Below, piece by piece: positions 17,609 to 27,677 of a stretch of DNA of 62,618 bases. The first letter of the stretch is position 1. Every line of letters starts with the position of its first letter. The position numbers were made by a program, and so were the translations under genes. The notes below the pieces were generated by a model. The model did no database searches. It was not told the DNA's origin and saw only the letters and a list, made by a program, of their open reading frames with translations. The DNA comes from Bacillota bacterium (lineage in GTDB: Bacteria > Bacillota > Clostridia > Caldicoprobacterales > DTU083), in NCBI GenBank assembly GCA_029549985.1, contig JAKPIB010000032.1, positions 1 through 62,618 of the forward strand, written 5' to 3'.

Positions 17609-18460
17609 ATGAACGACTTTATGCTTTCTGCATTTGCTGACGAGATCGACCCGGACCTGAAGATACAGATGGATGTTCTTAGGCAGCATGGGATCGATCA
17701 TATCGAAATGAGGGGAGTGTACGGGAAAAGCATAGTATCGTACAGCCTGGAAGAAGTCAAAAGTATCAAGCAGGAGCTTGATGCCAACGGCTTTAAAATC
17801 TCAGCCCTGGGCTCACCGATTGGGAAAATCGGCATCCTGGATGACTTCAGGCCACATCTGGACTTATTCAGGCATGCCCTGGATATCGCAGCTATACTGG
17901 AAACCAAATATATACGGATGTTCAGCTTTTATATGCCGGAGGGGGAAAGCGCCGATAAATACAGGGATGAGGTCCTGGAAAGATGGAACAGCTTTCTTGA
18001 AGCGGCCCGGGATTATGACATAGTGCTGCTCCATGAGAACGAAAAGGGCATTTACGGGGACACCCCGGAGCGCTGTCTGGACCTGCTTGAATCTCTGGGC
18101 AGCGACAGAACAGGCCTTACCTTTGATCCGGCCAATTTTGTGCAATGCAATGTTGAAACCTATCCGAAAGCCTTCAAAATGCTGAAAAACCATATCAGGT
18201 ACATGCATATAAAGGATGCCCTTTATGCCAATCACCAGGTAGTGCCCGCGGGTCACGGCGACGGACGCCTTGGAGAGATCCTGTCGGGGCTTAAGGACCA
18301 TGGCTTCAAGGGATTTTTGTCAATAGAACCCCACCTTGGGGATTTCATCGGGTTTGCCGACCTGGAAAAGGAAGCCAATGTAGAAGACCTGCCTGAAGGG
18401 GGACCGAAGCAGTTTGCCATTGCTGCAAACGCCTTTAAGAAGCTGATCGAAGTTTTTTGA
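17609..18460 (+). CDS. Sugar phosphate isomerase/epimerase (AP endonuclease 2-like TIM barrel)
   Basis: Cytoplasmic protein of 283 aa of the xylose-isomerase-like TIM-barrel superfamily (PF01261). Metal-ligand type residues are visible in LLHENEKGIYGD, GLTFDPANFVQ, YMHIKDA, GHGDGRLGEI and FLSIEPH. Members isomerise or epimerise sugars, inositols or hydroxypyruvate, so the substrate cannot be assigned. ATG 17609 follows AAAGGAGG. The gene is divergent from the activase operon and stands alone. Confidence 0.85.
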   Translation: MNDFMLSAFADEIDPDLKIQMDVLRQHGIDHIEMRGVYGKSIVSYSLEEVKSIKQELDANGFKISALGSPIGKIGILDDFRPHLDLFRHALDIAAILETKYIRMFSFYMPEGESADKYRDEVLERWNSFLEAARDYDIVLLHENEKGIYGDTPERCLDLLESLGSDRTGLTFDPANFVQCNVETYPKAFKMLKNHIRYMHIKDALYANHQVVPAGHGDGRLGEILSGLKDHGFKGFLSIEPHLGDFIGFADLEKEANVEDLPEGGPKQFAIAANAFKKLIEVF

Positions 18461-18852
18461 TGTATCAGTATAAAGTGCTAAATAAAGTGAAAGAACGACA
18501 GTCCTTTTATGCAGGTGATGAATAAAATTGGAATTTGTGACCTGCATATATATCCAATATACATTTATAAATACAATCATAAATGCGATGTGATAAGGAA
18601 TATGCAAATAGAGTATTTATAAATATACATCAAACGAAATTTTATATATTTGTTAAAAATGCAACTTTTAAATTTTTCATAGTTAAAATTATAAAAAATG
18701 TATTGTAGTATGATCAAATAGATGATATAATACACCTTAATAGTTCAACAAGCCCTTTTATTGCCCCATAGCATTTGGATAAGTACACATCTACATATAT
18801 AAAGTACTACCAAATGTTATGGATCAAAATAAGGAATGAAGGAGGAGAATCA
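18461..18852 (+). promoter_or_regulatory. AT-rich intergenic region with the promoter of the peptide ABC operon
   Basis: The 392-bp gap contains TTGTAG (18703-18708) and TATAAT (18726-18731) spaced 17 bp, about 120 bp before the binding-protein gene. The resulting leader has no riboswitch or terminator that I recognise. The region is strongly AT-rich and I see no convincing small gene in it. Confidence 0.65.
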
Positions 18853-21285
18853 ATGAAAACCAAGGTAATCAAAGGGACGCTGGCGCTGTTACTGGTACTT
18901 ATCTTGGCCATTACAGCGGTTGGCTGCAAAAAGTCCACTGTCAGCCCTACACCGACTCCATCACAGAGCGCTGGTCAGGATGATGTGGCTGATGTTCCAG
19001 CGAACAGATACGATGCCACCAAGACACCCAGGACTGGCAACAATGCCACCATGCCGCTCGTATTGAGCACTGGTACGCTGGATGGCAAGTTCAGCCCGTT
19101 CTTCGCGACATCTGCTTATGATGTGGACGTTGTGGGTATGACACAGATCGGCCTTCTTTACTACAATAAAGATGGCGCTCCGGAAGCCGGCATCAACGTA
19201 CCCAGCCTGGCACTGGAGTATAAGCAGGAAGTCAGCGCAGACAAATCAAAAACCACCTACACCTTTGTACTGAAGAAGGGTATAACCTTCAGCGACGGTA
19301 AACCCGTCACAGCCAAGGATGTGCTCTTCTCAATGTATGTACTGAGCGATCCGATGTATGACGGCTCATCTACCTTCTACACCATGAAGATCCAGGGCAT
19401 TAACGAGTATCGTCTGCAGACCAGTGCAGATGTCCTGAAAATGGTTGATGCTATCCTGGAAGCCGGCATCACAACCGGAGACGACGGCTCAATGGTAATC
19501 AACCCTGCTAATGGCGCAACAAAGGAGCAGCAGGAGAAATTCTGGAGCTACCTCGATGCAGCAGGCCAGAAGTTTGCCCAGGAGATCGTCGACTACTGCC
19601 TGGCTAACTATTCAGAATATATAGGTTCGGATTACTTCCCTGGCTTCACAGCAGACCAGGTCAATGCCGATACCGACCTGCAGGTTGCTTTTGGTATGTG
19701 CCTCTGGGGCTTCGGCGAAGTCGCTGATGGCGTCCTGACAGACAACATGGGCAACACATATGACCTGAGCAAGGACACTGTTGATGCCAAGGTTTACTGG
19801 GACAACATCCTCGATGCATATGGTTATGACCTGAGCGACAGCGGTATAAACACAGAGAAAGCCGGCGACCTGACCATTCAGGACTATATCAAGTCAGAAT
19901 ATATCACCAATGAGGGTCAGGTAGAAGGCGGCGTTAAGAGCATCAGCGGTATAACCACCGGCACCGTAAAAGGTGATGACGGTGTTGAAAGAGAGTATGT
20001 CCAGGTAGTCATCGATGGCGTAGATCCCACAGCTATATTCAAGCTGGGTGTATCAGTCGTTCCCATGCACTATTACACCGAGGGCTACACCGGCACACTC
20101 AATGATTTCGGAGTAGATACAGGCAAAAAGGAGTTCATGGATCACCTCAAGACCAAGAACAACAAGCCTGTAGGCGCAGGCCCTTATATCTTCCAGGAAT
20201 ACAAGGACAATGTTGTTACCTATACAGCGTTTGACAACTTCATGCTCGGCTCACCCAAGATCAAGACCTTACGTTATCAGGAGATCACTCTGGGTGCAGA
20301 GCTTGACTCGGTACTGACCGGTACTGTACACTTCACTGATCCTTCAGCCTCGATGACAATCATCAATGACATCACCAAGGGTGAAGGAGACTATGCGAAG
20401 CTCGCATATACCCTGGTCGACAATGACGGCTATGGCTACATTGGTATCCAGGCACAAGCTATACCTGAGTTCGAAGTGAGAAAAGCTCTCGCTCATGCCA
20501 TGAACGTTGACCTGGCTGTAACCGACTACTACGGTGAACTGGCAAGCGTCAACTATCGTACCATGACAAAGGTACTCTGGGCTTATCCCGACAATCCGGA
20601 AGACTTCTTCCCCTATGACGGGACCGGCGAGAAATCCAAGGAGCTGTTCCTCGCAGCAGGCTACAAGTACGACGAAGCCAAGAACATAATGTACTATCCG
20701 GATGGCCATGCTAAAGCCGGACAGCAGGTAACCTTCAAGTTCACACTGCCTGTAGAGGCCAAGGACCATCCTGCAGGCACCATCTTCATCGATACTCAGA
20801 AAGTACTGGCCAAGATCGGCGTCAAGGTTGAGATCGAGACAGACCAGTACCTGCTGAGCAAGCTGAATACCGCATATGAATCCGGTATCCAGGTTTGGGC
20901 TGCAGCATGGGGCGGCGGCGGTGTTGACCCCGATATGTTCCAGATTTGGTACTCAGATCCCAAGGTAAATCAGGGCCCGCCGAGAGCCGGCTTGTACTAC
21001 CTGTATGAGAACGGTTCAGAAGAAGAGAAGGCAATGCTCAGAGAGCTGAATGACCTGATCATGGCAGGACGTTCAACCCTCGATATCGAAGAGCGCAAAG
21101 AGATCTACAAGAGGGCACTGGAGCTGTCAACAAGCATAGCTGTAGAGATCCCGACCTATCAGAGAAAGAATATGTTCGTATACAACAAGAACGTCATCAA
21201 GTCAGATTCTCTCTTCAGCGGCGAAGATGTAACTCCGTTCCAGTCTCCCATAGCCTTTATCTGGAATGTTGAGCTGAACGACTAA
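18853..21285 (+). CDS. Peptide-type ABC transporter substrate-binding lipoprotein, oversized
   Basis: SBP_bac_5 family lipoprotein, 810 aa. The signal peptide ends at C25 (AVGC) and is followed by a Thr/Pro/Ser linker. Family motifs include ITFSDGKPVTAKDV near residue 155 and RKALAHAMNVD in the second half. It is clearly longer than the usual 500-600 aa. The extra length falls mainly at about residues 170-400, a helical insertion with YLDAAGQKFAQEIVDY and repeated acidic segments. ATG 18853 follows GGAGGAG; the upstream ATG at 18775 lacks a ribosome binding site. The ligand could be an oligopeptide or an oligosaccharide. Confidence 0.88.
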   Translation: MKTKVIKGTLALLLVLILAITAVGCKKSTVSPTPTPSQSAGQDDVADVPANRYDATKTPRTGNNATMPLVLSTGTLDGKFSPFFATSAYDVDVVGMTQIGLLYYNKDGAPEAGINVPSLALEYKQEVSADKSKTTYTFVLKKGITFSDGKPVTAKDVLFSMYVLSDPMYDGSSTFYTMKIQGINEYRLQTSADVLKMVDAILEAGITTGDDGSMVINPANGATKEQQEKFWSYLDAAGQKFAQEIVDYCLANYSEYIGSDYFPGFTADQVNADTDLQVAFGMCLWGFGEVADGVLTDNMGNTYDLSKDTVDAKVYWDNILDAYGYDLSDSGINTEKAGDLTIQDYIKSEYITNEGQVEGGVKSISGITTGTVKGDDGVEREYVQVVIDGVDPTAIFKLGVSVVPMHYYTEGYTGTLNDFGVDTGKKEFMDHLKTKNNKPVGAGPYIFQEYKDNVVTYTAFDNFMLGSPKIKTLRYQEITLGAELDSVLTGTVHFTDPSASMTIINDITKGEGDYAKLAYTLVDNDGYGYIGIQAQAIPEFEVRKALAHAMNVDLAVTDYYGELASVNYRTMTKVLWAYPDNPEDFFPYDGTGEKSKELFLAAGYKYDEAKNIMYYPDGHAKAGQQVTFKFTLPVEAKDHPAGTIFIDTQKVLAKIGVKVEIETDQYLLSKLNTAYESGIQVWAAAWGGGGVDPDMFQIWYSDPKVNQGPPRAGLYYLYENGSEEEKAMLRELNDLIMAGRSTLDIEERKEIYKRALELSTSIAVEIPTYQRKNMFVYNKNVIKSDSLFSGEDVTPFQSPIAFIWNVELND

Positions 21286-21314
21286 GAGCAGTAGATGAAA
21301 ACTGTATAAATAAG

Positions 21315-21351
21315 GGTGCAAGGCTTGAATGTCATATTTAAGCCTTGCACC
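21315..21351 (+). promoter_or_regulatory. Intercistronic hairpin after the binding-protein gene
   Basis: GTGCAAGGCTT and AAGCCTTGCAC form an 11-bp stem around 21316-21350 with a 13-nt loop. It lacks a run of T, so partial termination or mRNA protection is more likely than full termination. A stem in this position would allow more binding protein than permease to be made. Confidence 0.65.
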
Positions 21352-21376
21352 ACTTCTTAAGGGATTGAGGGTATAT

Positions 21377-22375
21377 ATGTGGAATTATTTGCTTAAGAGA
21401 GTGGCATTAGCTTTAGTAATCCTGTTTGGCGTTTCAGCACTTATTTATCTGCTTTCCATGCTGATGCCTGCGGACTATATTGACAATCAAACAGCAGCTG
21501 CTGTGCAGATGGGGGCAATGACTCTGGAAGATGTGCAGCGCTTGAAGGAGCTTTATGGCCTTGCTGACAAAAGCTTACCGGGGATAGCGAAAAGCTACCT
21601 TTCATGGCTGACAAGCGCACTATCAGGCGATCTGGGATATTCGTTCCTGTACGGCCGGCCGGTTTCAGATGTTCTGTCCCAGTATATCTGGATATCTTTC
21701 ATGATTGCCTTTATCTCATACCTGCTTGAAATCGCCATCGGGATCCCGATGGGCATCAAGGCTTCTGTCAACCAGTACAGTGCGTATGACTATACGGTAT
21801 CAGTGTTTGCAATGATGGGGACGGCATTGCCATCCTTCTTCCTTTCAGCGCTGCTGATGAACGTTTTTGCAATCAGGCTGGGAATTTTGCCCTTGCAGGG
21901 TCTGACGACAGCTACAAAGGTATTCCCGCCCAATGCTCATTTCCAGATCCTGCTGGATAAGGCATGGCATCTGGTGCTGCCCATCACAGTCCTAACGCTG
22001 TTAGGTGTGGGAGGCTTGATGAAGTTTACAAGGACCAACATGCTGGAAGTATTGAACTCAGACTATATCAGGACAGCGCGGGCAAAGGGCTTGTCTGAGA
22101 ATGTCGTAACTTACAAGCATGCATTCCGAAACACCCTGATCCCGCTGGTAACTTCTCTGTCTGGTATGCTGCCCGGTCTTTTTGGTGGCGCTATGATCAC
22201 CGAGACAGTGTTTGCCATACCGGGAATAGGCTATATGGCATTACGTGCAACACAGCAAGGGGACATACCCTTTATCATGGGATACAACATGTTCTTGGCG
22301 ATACTTACCGTACTTGGTATGTTGATATCTGACATAATGTACATGGTGGTTGATCCCCGTGTCAAACTGTCATAA
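21377..22375 (+). CDS. Peptide-type ABC transporter permease (DppB/OppB type)
   Basis: Membrane permease of 332 aa, BPD_transp_1 family. The N-terminal segment LLKRVALALVILFGVSALIY matches the DppB/OppB first helix. The coupling loop LNSDYIRTARAKGLSENVV (EAA motif) and the C-terminal GAMITETVFAIPGIG are seen. ATG 21377 follows GATTGAGGG; an upstream ATG at 21329 lies in the intercistronic hairpin and is rejected. It pairs with the OppC-type protein 15 bp downstream. Confidence 0.92.
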   Translation: MWNYLLKRVALALVILFGVSALIYLLSMLMPADYIDNQTAAAVQMGAMTLEDVQRLKELYGLADKSLPGIAKSYLSWLTSALSGDLGYSFLYGRPVSDVLSQYIWISFMIAFISYLLEIAIGIPMGIKASVNQYSAYDYTVSVFAMMGTALPSFFLSALLMNVFAIRLGILPLQGLTTATKVFPPNAHFQILLDKAWHLVLPITVLTLLGVGGLMKFTRTNMLEVLNSDYIRTARAKGLSENVVTYKHAFRNTLIPLVTSLSGMLPGLFGGAMITETVFAIPGIGYMALRATQQGDIPFIMGYNMFLAILTVLGMLISDIMYMVVDPRVKLS

Positions 22376-22390
22376 GGGGGTTAATCGGAG

Positions 22391-23458
22391 ATGATCGAAA
22401 AAGAAAAAGCAGCACAACAGACCACAAACAGTTCGAATCAGGAAGTAAAAGACGGCTATGAGCAGCATTTCAAGGTCATTTCACCTGGCCGGATGGTTGC
22501 CAAACGTTTTTTCAGGAGCAAGCTGTCCATAGCAGGCTTATATATGATTGTGTTCGTATTCTTATTTTCTTTCGTAGGGCCTCTGATTGTGGATGCAACC
22601 TGGGGTTATGAGGAGCTGGAGGTCTTTAAGGTCGAGCGTATTGCCGATATGGTGTCCACCGCTGATTTCAAGGGACCTGACGGCAAAACCTATACCTATT
22701 ATGACAAATCCCAGACGTTGGTATACTTCAAGGCTCCACCATCAGCTGAGCACTGGCTTGGTACCGATACGTCCGGTTTTGATATATTGACAAGACTGAT
22801 GTATGGAGGTCGTATCTCGCTTACGATTTCTTTCATCGTTATATTCCTTGAAACGATTATAGGTGTCATCCTCGGAGGACTTGCCGGCTATTTTGGCAAA
22901 TGGGTGGATCAGCTCATCATGCGTATCGTCGACATATTTGCCTGCCTGCCCGGCTTGCCGGTATTGCTGGTGCTTTCTGCCACTATAAGCTCTATTGAGA
23001 GCATACCGGCTGAGCATAGGATCTATTATATGATGGCCTTTTTGACATTGATGGGCTGGACTGGCGTTGCCCGTATAGTGCGGGGACAGATACTTATGCT
23101 GAGAGAACAGGAATATATGCTGGCGGCTGAGACGACCGGCATCAGCCCGATGCACAAGATATTCAGGCATCTGGTGCCCAATACCATGCCTCAATTGATC
23201 GTCAGCGCAACCTTGGGTCTAGGTGGCGTCATACTCTATGAATCCACCCTGTCCTATTTAGGATTGGGCGTTCCGTTTCCAAGAGCAGCATGGGGCTCTA
23301 TGATAGCACTGGCCGACCCATCAAAGGGACAGGAGATACTGGCAAATTATCCTAATATGTGGGTCCCTGCAGGTGTTCTCATAGTAGTTACGGTTCTAGG
23401 CTTTAGCTTTATCGGAGACGGCTTAAGAGATGCATTTGACCCAAGAATGAAAAGGTAG
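22391..23458 (+). CDS. Peptide-type ABC transporter permease (DppC/OppC type)
   Basis: Membrane permease of 355 aa with an N-terminal OppC_N segment and a BPD_transp_1 domain. Seen: HWLGTDTSGFDILTRLMYGG, the EAA loop QEYMLAAETTGISPMHKI and ESTLSYLGLGVPFP, all classical for OppC/DppC. The first external loop between helix 1 and HWLGTD is enlarged (about residues 65-120), with charged residues and KGPDGKTYTYYD-like sequence. This may dock the oversized binding protein; that is inference. It is the second permease subunit of the operon. Confidence 0.92.
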   Translation: MIEKEKAAQQTTNSSNQEVKDGYEQHFKVISPGRMVAKRFFRSKLSIAGLYMIVFVFLFSFVGPLIVDATWGYEELEVFKVERIADMVSTADFKGPDGKTYTYYDKSQTLVYFKAPPSAEHWLGTDTSGFDILTRLMYGGRISLTISFIVIFLETIIGVILGGLAGYFGKWVDQLIMRIVDIFACLPGLPVLLVLSATISSIESIPAEHRIYYMMAFLTLMGWTGVARIVRGQILMLREQEYMLAAETTGISPMHKIFRHLVPNTMPQLIVSATLGLGGVILYESTLSYLGLGVPFPRAAWGSMIALADPSKGQEILANYPNMWVPAGVLIVVTVLGFSFIGDGLRDAFDPRMKR

Positions 23459-23466
23459 GTGTTACT

Positions 23467-24684
23467 GTGGGCTTACTTGATAAATGGAAGAATATAAAAG
23501 AGACTGAAGTAGAGCCGGGCATTGATCATACGATGTACCTCACTTTGAAAGAGGAACGTAGGATAAGCCGGGAAAACAGCCGTATTATAAAGCAGTTTGA
23601 AAGGGAGAAAAACAGGAAGAACGTTCCCGAAGAAGAGTATCTGACTCAGATGAGGGACCCCAACAACGTGGTCGAGTTCGACAATCTCCACACATATTTC
23701 TTTACGGATGTTGGCACTGTGAAATCTGTAAACGGAGTGACCTTTGACATACCTCAGGGGAAGGTCGTAGGCGTTGTCGGGGAGTCCGGCTGTGGCAAAT
23801 CTGTGACCAGCCTATCGCTAATGCAGCTTGTACAGGCCCCTCAGGGACAGATAGTAGCCGGCAGTATCCGTTATCAGAGCAGAGACGGCAAATGCTATGA
23901 AATCACTAAAATGCCCAAGGACAGGATGCTCAAGGTCCGCGGTAAAGAGATCGCAATGATATTCCAGGAGCCTATGACCAGCCTGAACCCTGTGTTCAAA
24001 ATAGGGGAGCAGATGGACGAGGTAGTGCTTCTCCACGAGGAGGGTGCAACACCCAAGGCTGCAAGGGAAAGGTCTCTAGAGATGCTCAACCTTGTAGGCA
24101 TTGCAGATCCGCAGAAGGTTTACAACAATTATCCGCATGAGCTTTCAGGCGGTATGCGCCAGCGTGTCATGATTGCCATGGCTCTTTCCTGCACGCCCAG
24201 GCTCATAATAGCCGACGAGCCCACTACTGCTCTTGATGTCACCATACAGGCACAGATACTGGAGCTCTTGCGTGACGTCAAAAACAAGATCAACGGAAGC
24301 ATAATGCTGATCACACATGACCTGGGAGTAATCGCAGAGATGGCTGATTATGTAGTGGTCATGTATGCAGGCAGGATCATAGAAAAGGGTACAGTAAGAG
24401 AGATCTTCCATAATCCCAAGCATCCTTATACAATTGGGCTGATGCGATCCAAACCAAGCGGAAAGACCAAGGATAATCGTCTGTACAGCATAAAGGGGCA
24501 GGTCCCCAACCCGATCAATATGCCTAACCATTGCTATTTCTACAACAGGTGCGACAGGGCAATAGGGATATGCGCTGAGGAATATCCGGAAATGATCCAG
24601 TTTACCGATACCCATTCCGCAGCTTGCCATCTTTGCAGGAACGGTGGCTTTATGGATACCAATTCAACAAAGGAGCAGAGGTAG
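23467..24684 (+). CDS. Peptide-type ABC transporter ATP-binding protein (DppD/OppD type)
   Basis: ATPase of 405 aa. Walker A GESGCGKS is at about residues 105-112, signature LSGGMRQR, Walker B LIIADEPTTALD, and the C-terminal oligo_HPY region has CYFYNRC and CAEEYPE, cysteines that often bind Fe-S in this family. Family members are usually about 330 aa; the extra comes from an about 65-residue highly charged N-terminal extension (KEERRISRENSRIIKQFER) predicted to be helical. GTG start 23467 follows AGGTAGGTG. It works with the OppF-type ATPase 6 bp downstream. Confidence 0.92.
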   Translation: MGLLDKWKNIKETEVEPGIDHTMYLTLKEERRISRENSRIIKQFEREKNRKNVPEEEYLTQMRDPNNVVEFDNLHTYFFTDVGTVKSVNGVTFDIPQGKVVGVVGESGCGKSVTSLSLMQLVQAPQGQIVAGSIRYQSRDGKCYEITKMPKDRMLKVRGKEIAMIFQEPMTSLNPVFKIGEQMDEVVLLHEEGATPKAARERSLEMLNLVGIADPQKVYNNYPHELSGGMRQRVMIAMALSCTPRLIIADEPTTALDVTIQAQILELLRDVKNKINGSIMLITHDLGVIAEMADYVVVMYAGRIIEKGTVREIFHNPKHPYTIGLMRSKPSGKTKDNRLYSIKGQVPNPINMPNHCYFYNRCDRAIGICAEEYPEMIQFTDTHSAACHLCRNGGFMDTNSTKEQR

Positions 24685-24690
24685 GCAGTT

Positions 24691-25692
24691 ATGGAAAATG
24701 CATATGTAAACAATAATTACAATGATGATATCTTGATAGTACGCAACCTGAAGAAGTACTACCCTCTCTCAAAGATCTCCATAGGCAAGAAGAGAAGCTA
24801 TGTCAAGGCTGTAGACGATGTTTCCTTTTCTATCAAGCGTGGAACCACGATGGGCCTTGTCGGAGAATCGGGCTGCGGAAAAACTACGGTCGGACGTACG
24901 ATATTAAGGCTCCATGATGTTACGGATGGGCAGGTCATATTCGACGGGATGGACCTGGCCAAGATCCCGCCAAGGAAGCTAAGAAAGCTGCGTCCTCAGA
25001 TGCAGATGATCTTCCAGGACCCCTATTCCAGCCTTTCGCCCAGGCTTCCTATAGGCGAGATCATCGGAGAAGCTGTAAAAGAGCATAACATAGTGCCGAA
25101 ATCGGAGTACAGGTCGTATATTTTGAAAGTCATGCATGACTGCGGCCTGCAGCCCCATTATTACTACCGGTATCCCCATGAATTTTCAGGCGGACAGAGA
25201 CAGAGGATAAGCATTGCCAGGGCTGTGGCCCTGAAACCAAAGTTCATTATCTGTGACGAGCCTTTGAGTGCGCTCGATGTTTCCATTCAGGCACAGATAA
25301 TCAACCTCATGAAGGATCTTCAGGAGCAGTATGGGTATACTTATCTGTTCATATCCCATGATCTTTCGGTCGTAGAGTACCTGTCTGATACGATAGGAGT
25401 CATGTATCTTGGCAGTATGGTTGAGATGGGTGAGAAGAAGCAGATTTTCGATAATCCCATGCATCCATATACAAAAGCGCTGCTTTCTGCTGTTCCGGTG
25501 TCAGACCCGGATGTCAAGATGAACCGGATAATCCTGAAGGGCGATATACCAAGCCCTGTAAATCCGCCTTCAGGCTGCAAGTTCCGTACAAGGTGCCCCT
25601 ATGCTACAAAGGTCTGCGCAGAAGTGGCACCAAAGCTAAAAGAGTATGAGAGCGGCCATAAGGTAGCCTGCCACTTATACAGCCAGGATTAG
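24691..25692 (+). CDS. Peptide-type ABC transporter ATP-binding protein (DppF/OppF type)
   Basis: ATPase of 333 aa with Walker [10 protein letters not shown] at about residues 58-66, [14 protein letters not shown], signature FSGGQRQR, Walker [13 protein letters not shown], and a C-terminal oligo_HPY region with [10 protein letters not shown]. These are hallmark OppF motifs. It forms the heterodimeric ATPase with the preceding protein. The following small gene starts 15 bp after its stop, so the operon continues. Confidence 0.93.
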   Translation: MENAYVNNNYNDDILIVRNLKKYYPLSKISIGKKRSYVKAVDDVSFSIKRGTTMGLVGESGCGKTTVGRTILRLHDVTDGQVIFDGMDLAKIPPRKLRKLRPQMQMIFQDPYSSLSPRLPIGEIIGEAVKEHNIVPKSEYRSYILKVMHDCGLQPHYYYRYPHEFSGGQRQRISIARAVALKPKFIICDEPLSALDVSIQAQIINLMKDLQEQYGYTYLFISHDLSVVEYLSDTIGVMYLGSMVEMGEKKQIFDNPMHPYTKALLSAVPVSDPDVKMNRIILKGDIPSPVNPPSGCKFRTRCPYATKVCAEVAPKLKEYESGHKVACHLYSQD

Positions 25693-25707
25693 GGAAAGGA
25701 TAATATA

Positions 25708-25983
25708 ATGAAGGATAATAGAAAGCGGACGGATGATTTTATTGATGACGGACGGGTCATAGCCGATATGAACGTAGATGGTATGCCCCAGTCCATATTC
25801 AGGCGGTTCTCCCTAAATAATTTCGGGACAAGGAAAGAAAAATCAGATACTATGAAGCTGTCTAAGAAGGAGCGCAGAAGCATCTTTTTAGCAGTCGCCG
25901 CTTCCTATTTAGTCTTTGGAGTTGTTGTATTTGGTGTATACGGGTTGTTCATCCTGTTTTGCACCAATGTATGGTTCAAGTAA
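25708..25983 (+). CDS. Small single-pass membrane protein of the peptide ABC operon
   Basis: 91 aa, no family recognised. The N-terminal 65 residues are charged and probably cytoplasmic (KKERRS before the helix). One hydrophobic segment follows (about residues 64-86, AVAASYLVFGVVVFGVYGLFI) with a very short tail. ATG 25708 follows GGGAAAGGA. Its position between the ATPase gene and the lipoprotein gene, without a terminator, suggests an accessory transporter subunit. Confidence 0.7.
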   Translation: MKDNRKRTDDFIDDGRVIADMNVDGMPQSIFRRFSLNNFGTRKEKSDTMKLSKKERRSIFLAVAASYLVFGVVVFGVYGLFILFCTNVWFK

Positions 25984-26023
25984 AACAGGCACACATATGT
26001 ACCAGGTAGGGGGAAAGTCGGAT

Positions 26024-27469
26024 ATGATAAAAGTTAGAAAACTGCGCTGCATGATTTTAGTCGCATTGATATTGGCGGGCAGTTTGGTTATAAGCTCCTG
26101 TTCCATCAATGACAAAGTAGCCGATCCGGGTTTGTGGGGTTATAACTGCACGGTTATCTACGATGCACTGGGTGGAGTGGTTAATTCACGCGGGGTTCGT
26201 GAAACTTACTATATGAAGAATTCATATGTTTTCAAGCCGTCAGGTACGACCAATATGCTGATCGAACCGGTAAAGGACGGATATATACTGGCCGGCTGGT
26301 ATACGGCAAAGGAAGATATCCTGGATGAGAACGGCAATGTAATCGGGTATAAGTTCAAAGCAGAGGATCGCTGGGATTTTGACGAGGATAGGGTCCAGGA
26401 AGATATGACCCTCTATGCGAGATGGATCCCCCAGGGCAAGGTCGAGTATGTAGATGCCGCTACCGGAGAAGTGAAGTTCTCAAAAAACATTACTGCGGAC
26501 TCACCGGTCCAAAAGCTGTCCAGCGCTGCAGAAAAGCTTATTACTAAGCCAGGCTATACACTCTACGGGTATTTTGCAGACAAGGAATGCACGATACCTT
26601 ATGATTTCACCGAGTATGTCCACCAGAACCTGATACCCACCAACGAAGAGGTCTACGCCAGGCTTTATGAGGAGTTCCCGGAGTACATCCAAAAGGTAGA
26701 GTTCGTACCTCCGACCGAAGAGGAGCTAAACTCACAGCTGGACACATCAGATTTGTTCTTCAATAAGCTGGGTTATGAAATAGTGGATGATCAGGAAGCC
26801 CGGGCCAAGATCCGTGCGCGCAAGGATGAGATATACGAAGAGGCAATCAATTATTATGTAACCAATACCGCTGATAAAGTGGTCTATCTGAAGTATATAG
26901 AAGGCAATTATCTGGTTGTTGACTCACCGGATGATATCAAGCAGGGAGGCAAATACATCTTCTCCGGCCTGGATCGTAACGGAAATCCGGTAGACGGATA
27001 TATCCTGTCCAACGATATAGATTTCAATGGAGCCGTACTGGAGATGGTTGAAAGCTTCAGCGGTAAAATATACGGCAACGGGTACAGCCTGAAGAATATG
27101 AAGCTAAGCGTCACCAGCAAGAAGCTCGACCTTGAAACCAGCAAATCTATTGGATTGTTCAGGAATTTGAAAGGTGCTTACATTGAAAATGTCACATTTG
27201 AGAACCTGAACATAGTACTGAGTGTGAACTCGGGCATAGATGTGACAGTTGGTGCTCTGGCAGTAAATGCTGAAAACAGCGAGCTTAAGAATGTACACTT
27301 TGCAGGCCTGACGATAGATACCGGTAAAGGCGACGATGGAAAGGCAGCCTATAAGATCAATGACCTGTTTGCTTCGCAGAGGAACACAAAGCTTGCAAAT
27401 GTCACCGGAACTGATATTACTATAAATGCTTCTGAGTTTGCACAGGTGAATTCCCAATTAGGCAAATAA
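26024..27469 (+). CDS. Lipoprotein with InlB-type (Listeria-Bacteroides) repeat
   Basis: Surface lipoprotein of 481 aa. The signal peptide ends at C26 (ISSC). An InlB B-repeat/Flg_new-like module lies at about residues 45-125 (DALGGVV, then DGYILAGWYT, ending TLYARW). A second partial copy follows (KPGYTLYGYFADKECTIPYDF). The C-terminal third has a GLUG/right-handed-helix feel (GKIYGNGYSLKNMKL, AYIENVTFENLNI). ATG 26024 follows TAGGGGGAAAG; the upstream ATG at 25916 overlaps the small membrane protein gene and is rejected. As the last gene of the peptide ABC operon it may be a surface partner of the importer, but its function is not known. Confidence 0.82.
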   Translation: MIKVRKLRCMILVALILAGSLVISSCSINDKVADPGLWGYNCTVIYDALGGVVNSRGVRETYYMKNSYVFKPSGTTNMLIEPVKDGYILAGWYTAKEDILDENGNVIGYKFKAEDRWDFDEDRVQEDMTLYARWIPQGKVEYVDAATGEVKFSKNITADSPVQKLSSAAEKLITKPGYTLYGYFADKECTIPYDFTEYVHQNLIPTNEEVYARLYEEFPEYIQKVEFVPPTEEELNSQLDTSDLFFNKLGYEIVDDQEARAKIRARKDEIYEEAINYYVTNTADKVVYLKYIEGNYLVVDSPDDIKQGGKYIFSGLDRNGNPVDGYILSNDIDFNGAVLEMVESFSGKIYGNGYSLKNMKLSVTSKKLDLETSKSIGLFRNLKGAYIENVTFENLNIVLSVNSGIDVTVGALAVNAENSELKNVHFAGLTIDTGKGDDGKAAYKINDLFASQRNTKLANVTGTDITINASEFAQVNSQLGK

Positions 27470-27500
27470 GATCAATCTGAGTCATAGTTGAGCAAATAAC

Positions 27501-27539
27501 CGACGGTATATCCTTGTAGGACATACCGTCGATTTTTTT
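27501..27539 (+). terminator. Terminator of the peptide ABC operon
   Basis: CGACGGTAT (27501-27509) pairs with ATACCGTCG (27523-27531), followed by ATTTTTTT. A strong intrinsic terminator ending the operon from 18853. Confidence 0.95.
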
Positions 27540-27677
27540 GCGCACCTGTTTCACATCCAGGCATATAAGCTGACTTTGAGGACGGCTTTTTCTGGATAAG
27601 CATTATATTGCATAGAATAATATAACATCATTATCAATAGATATATATTGTACAAGTAACAAAAAGGATGGATCCTG

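Noticed and set aside
27513-27677. Possible small RNA or promoter cluster downstream of the peptide operon
   Set aside because: Beyond the terminator and AT-rich promoter-like sequence for the next gene I see no conserved structure.
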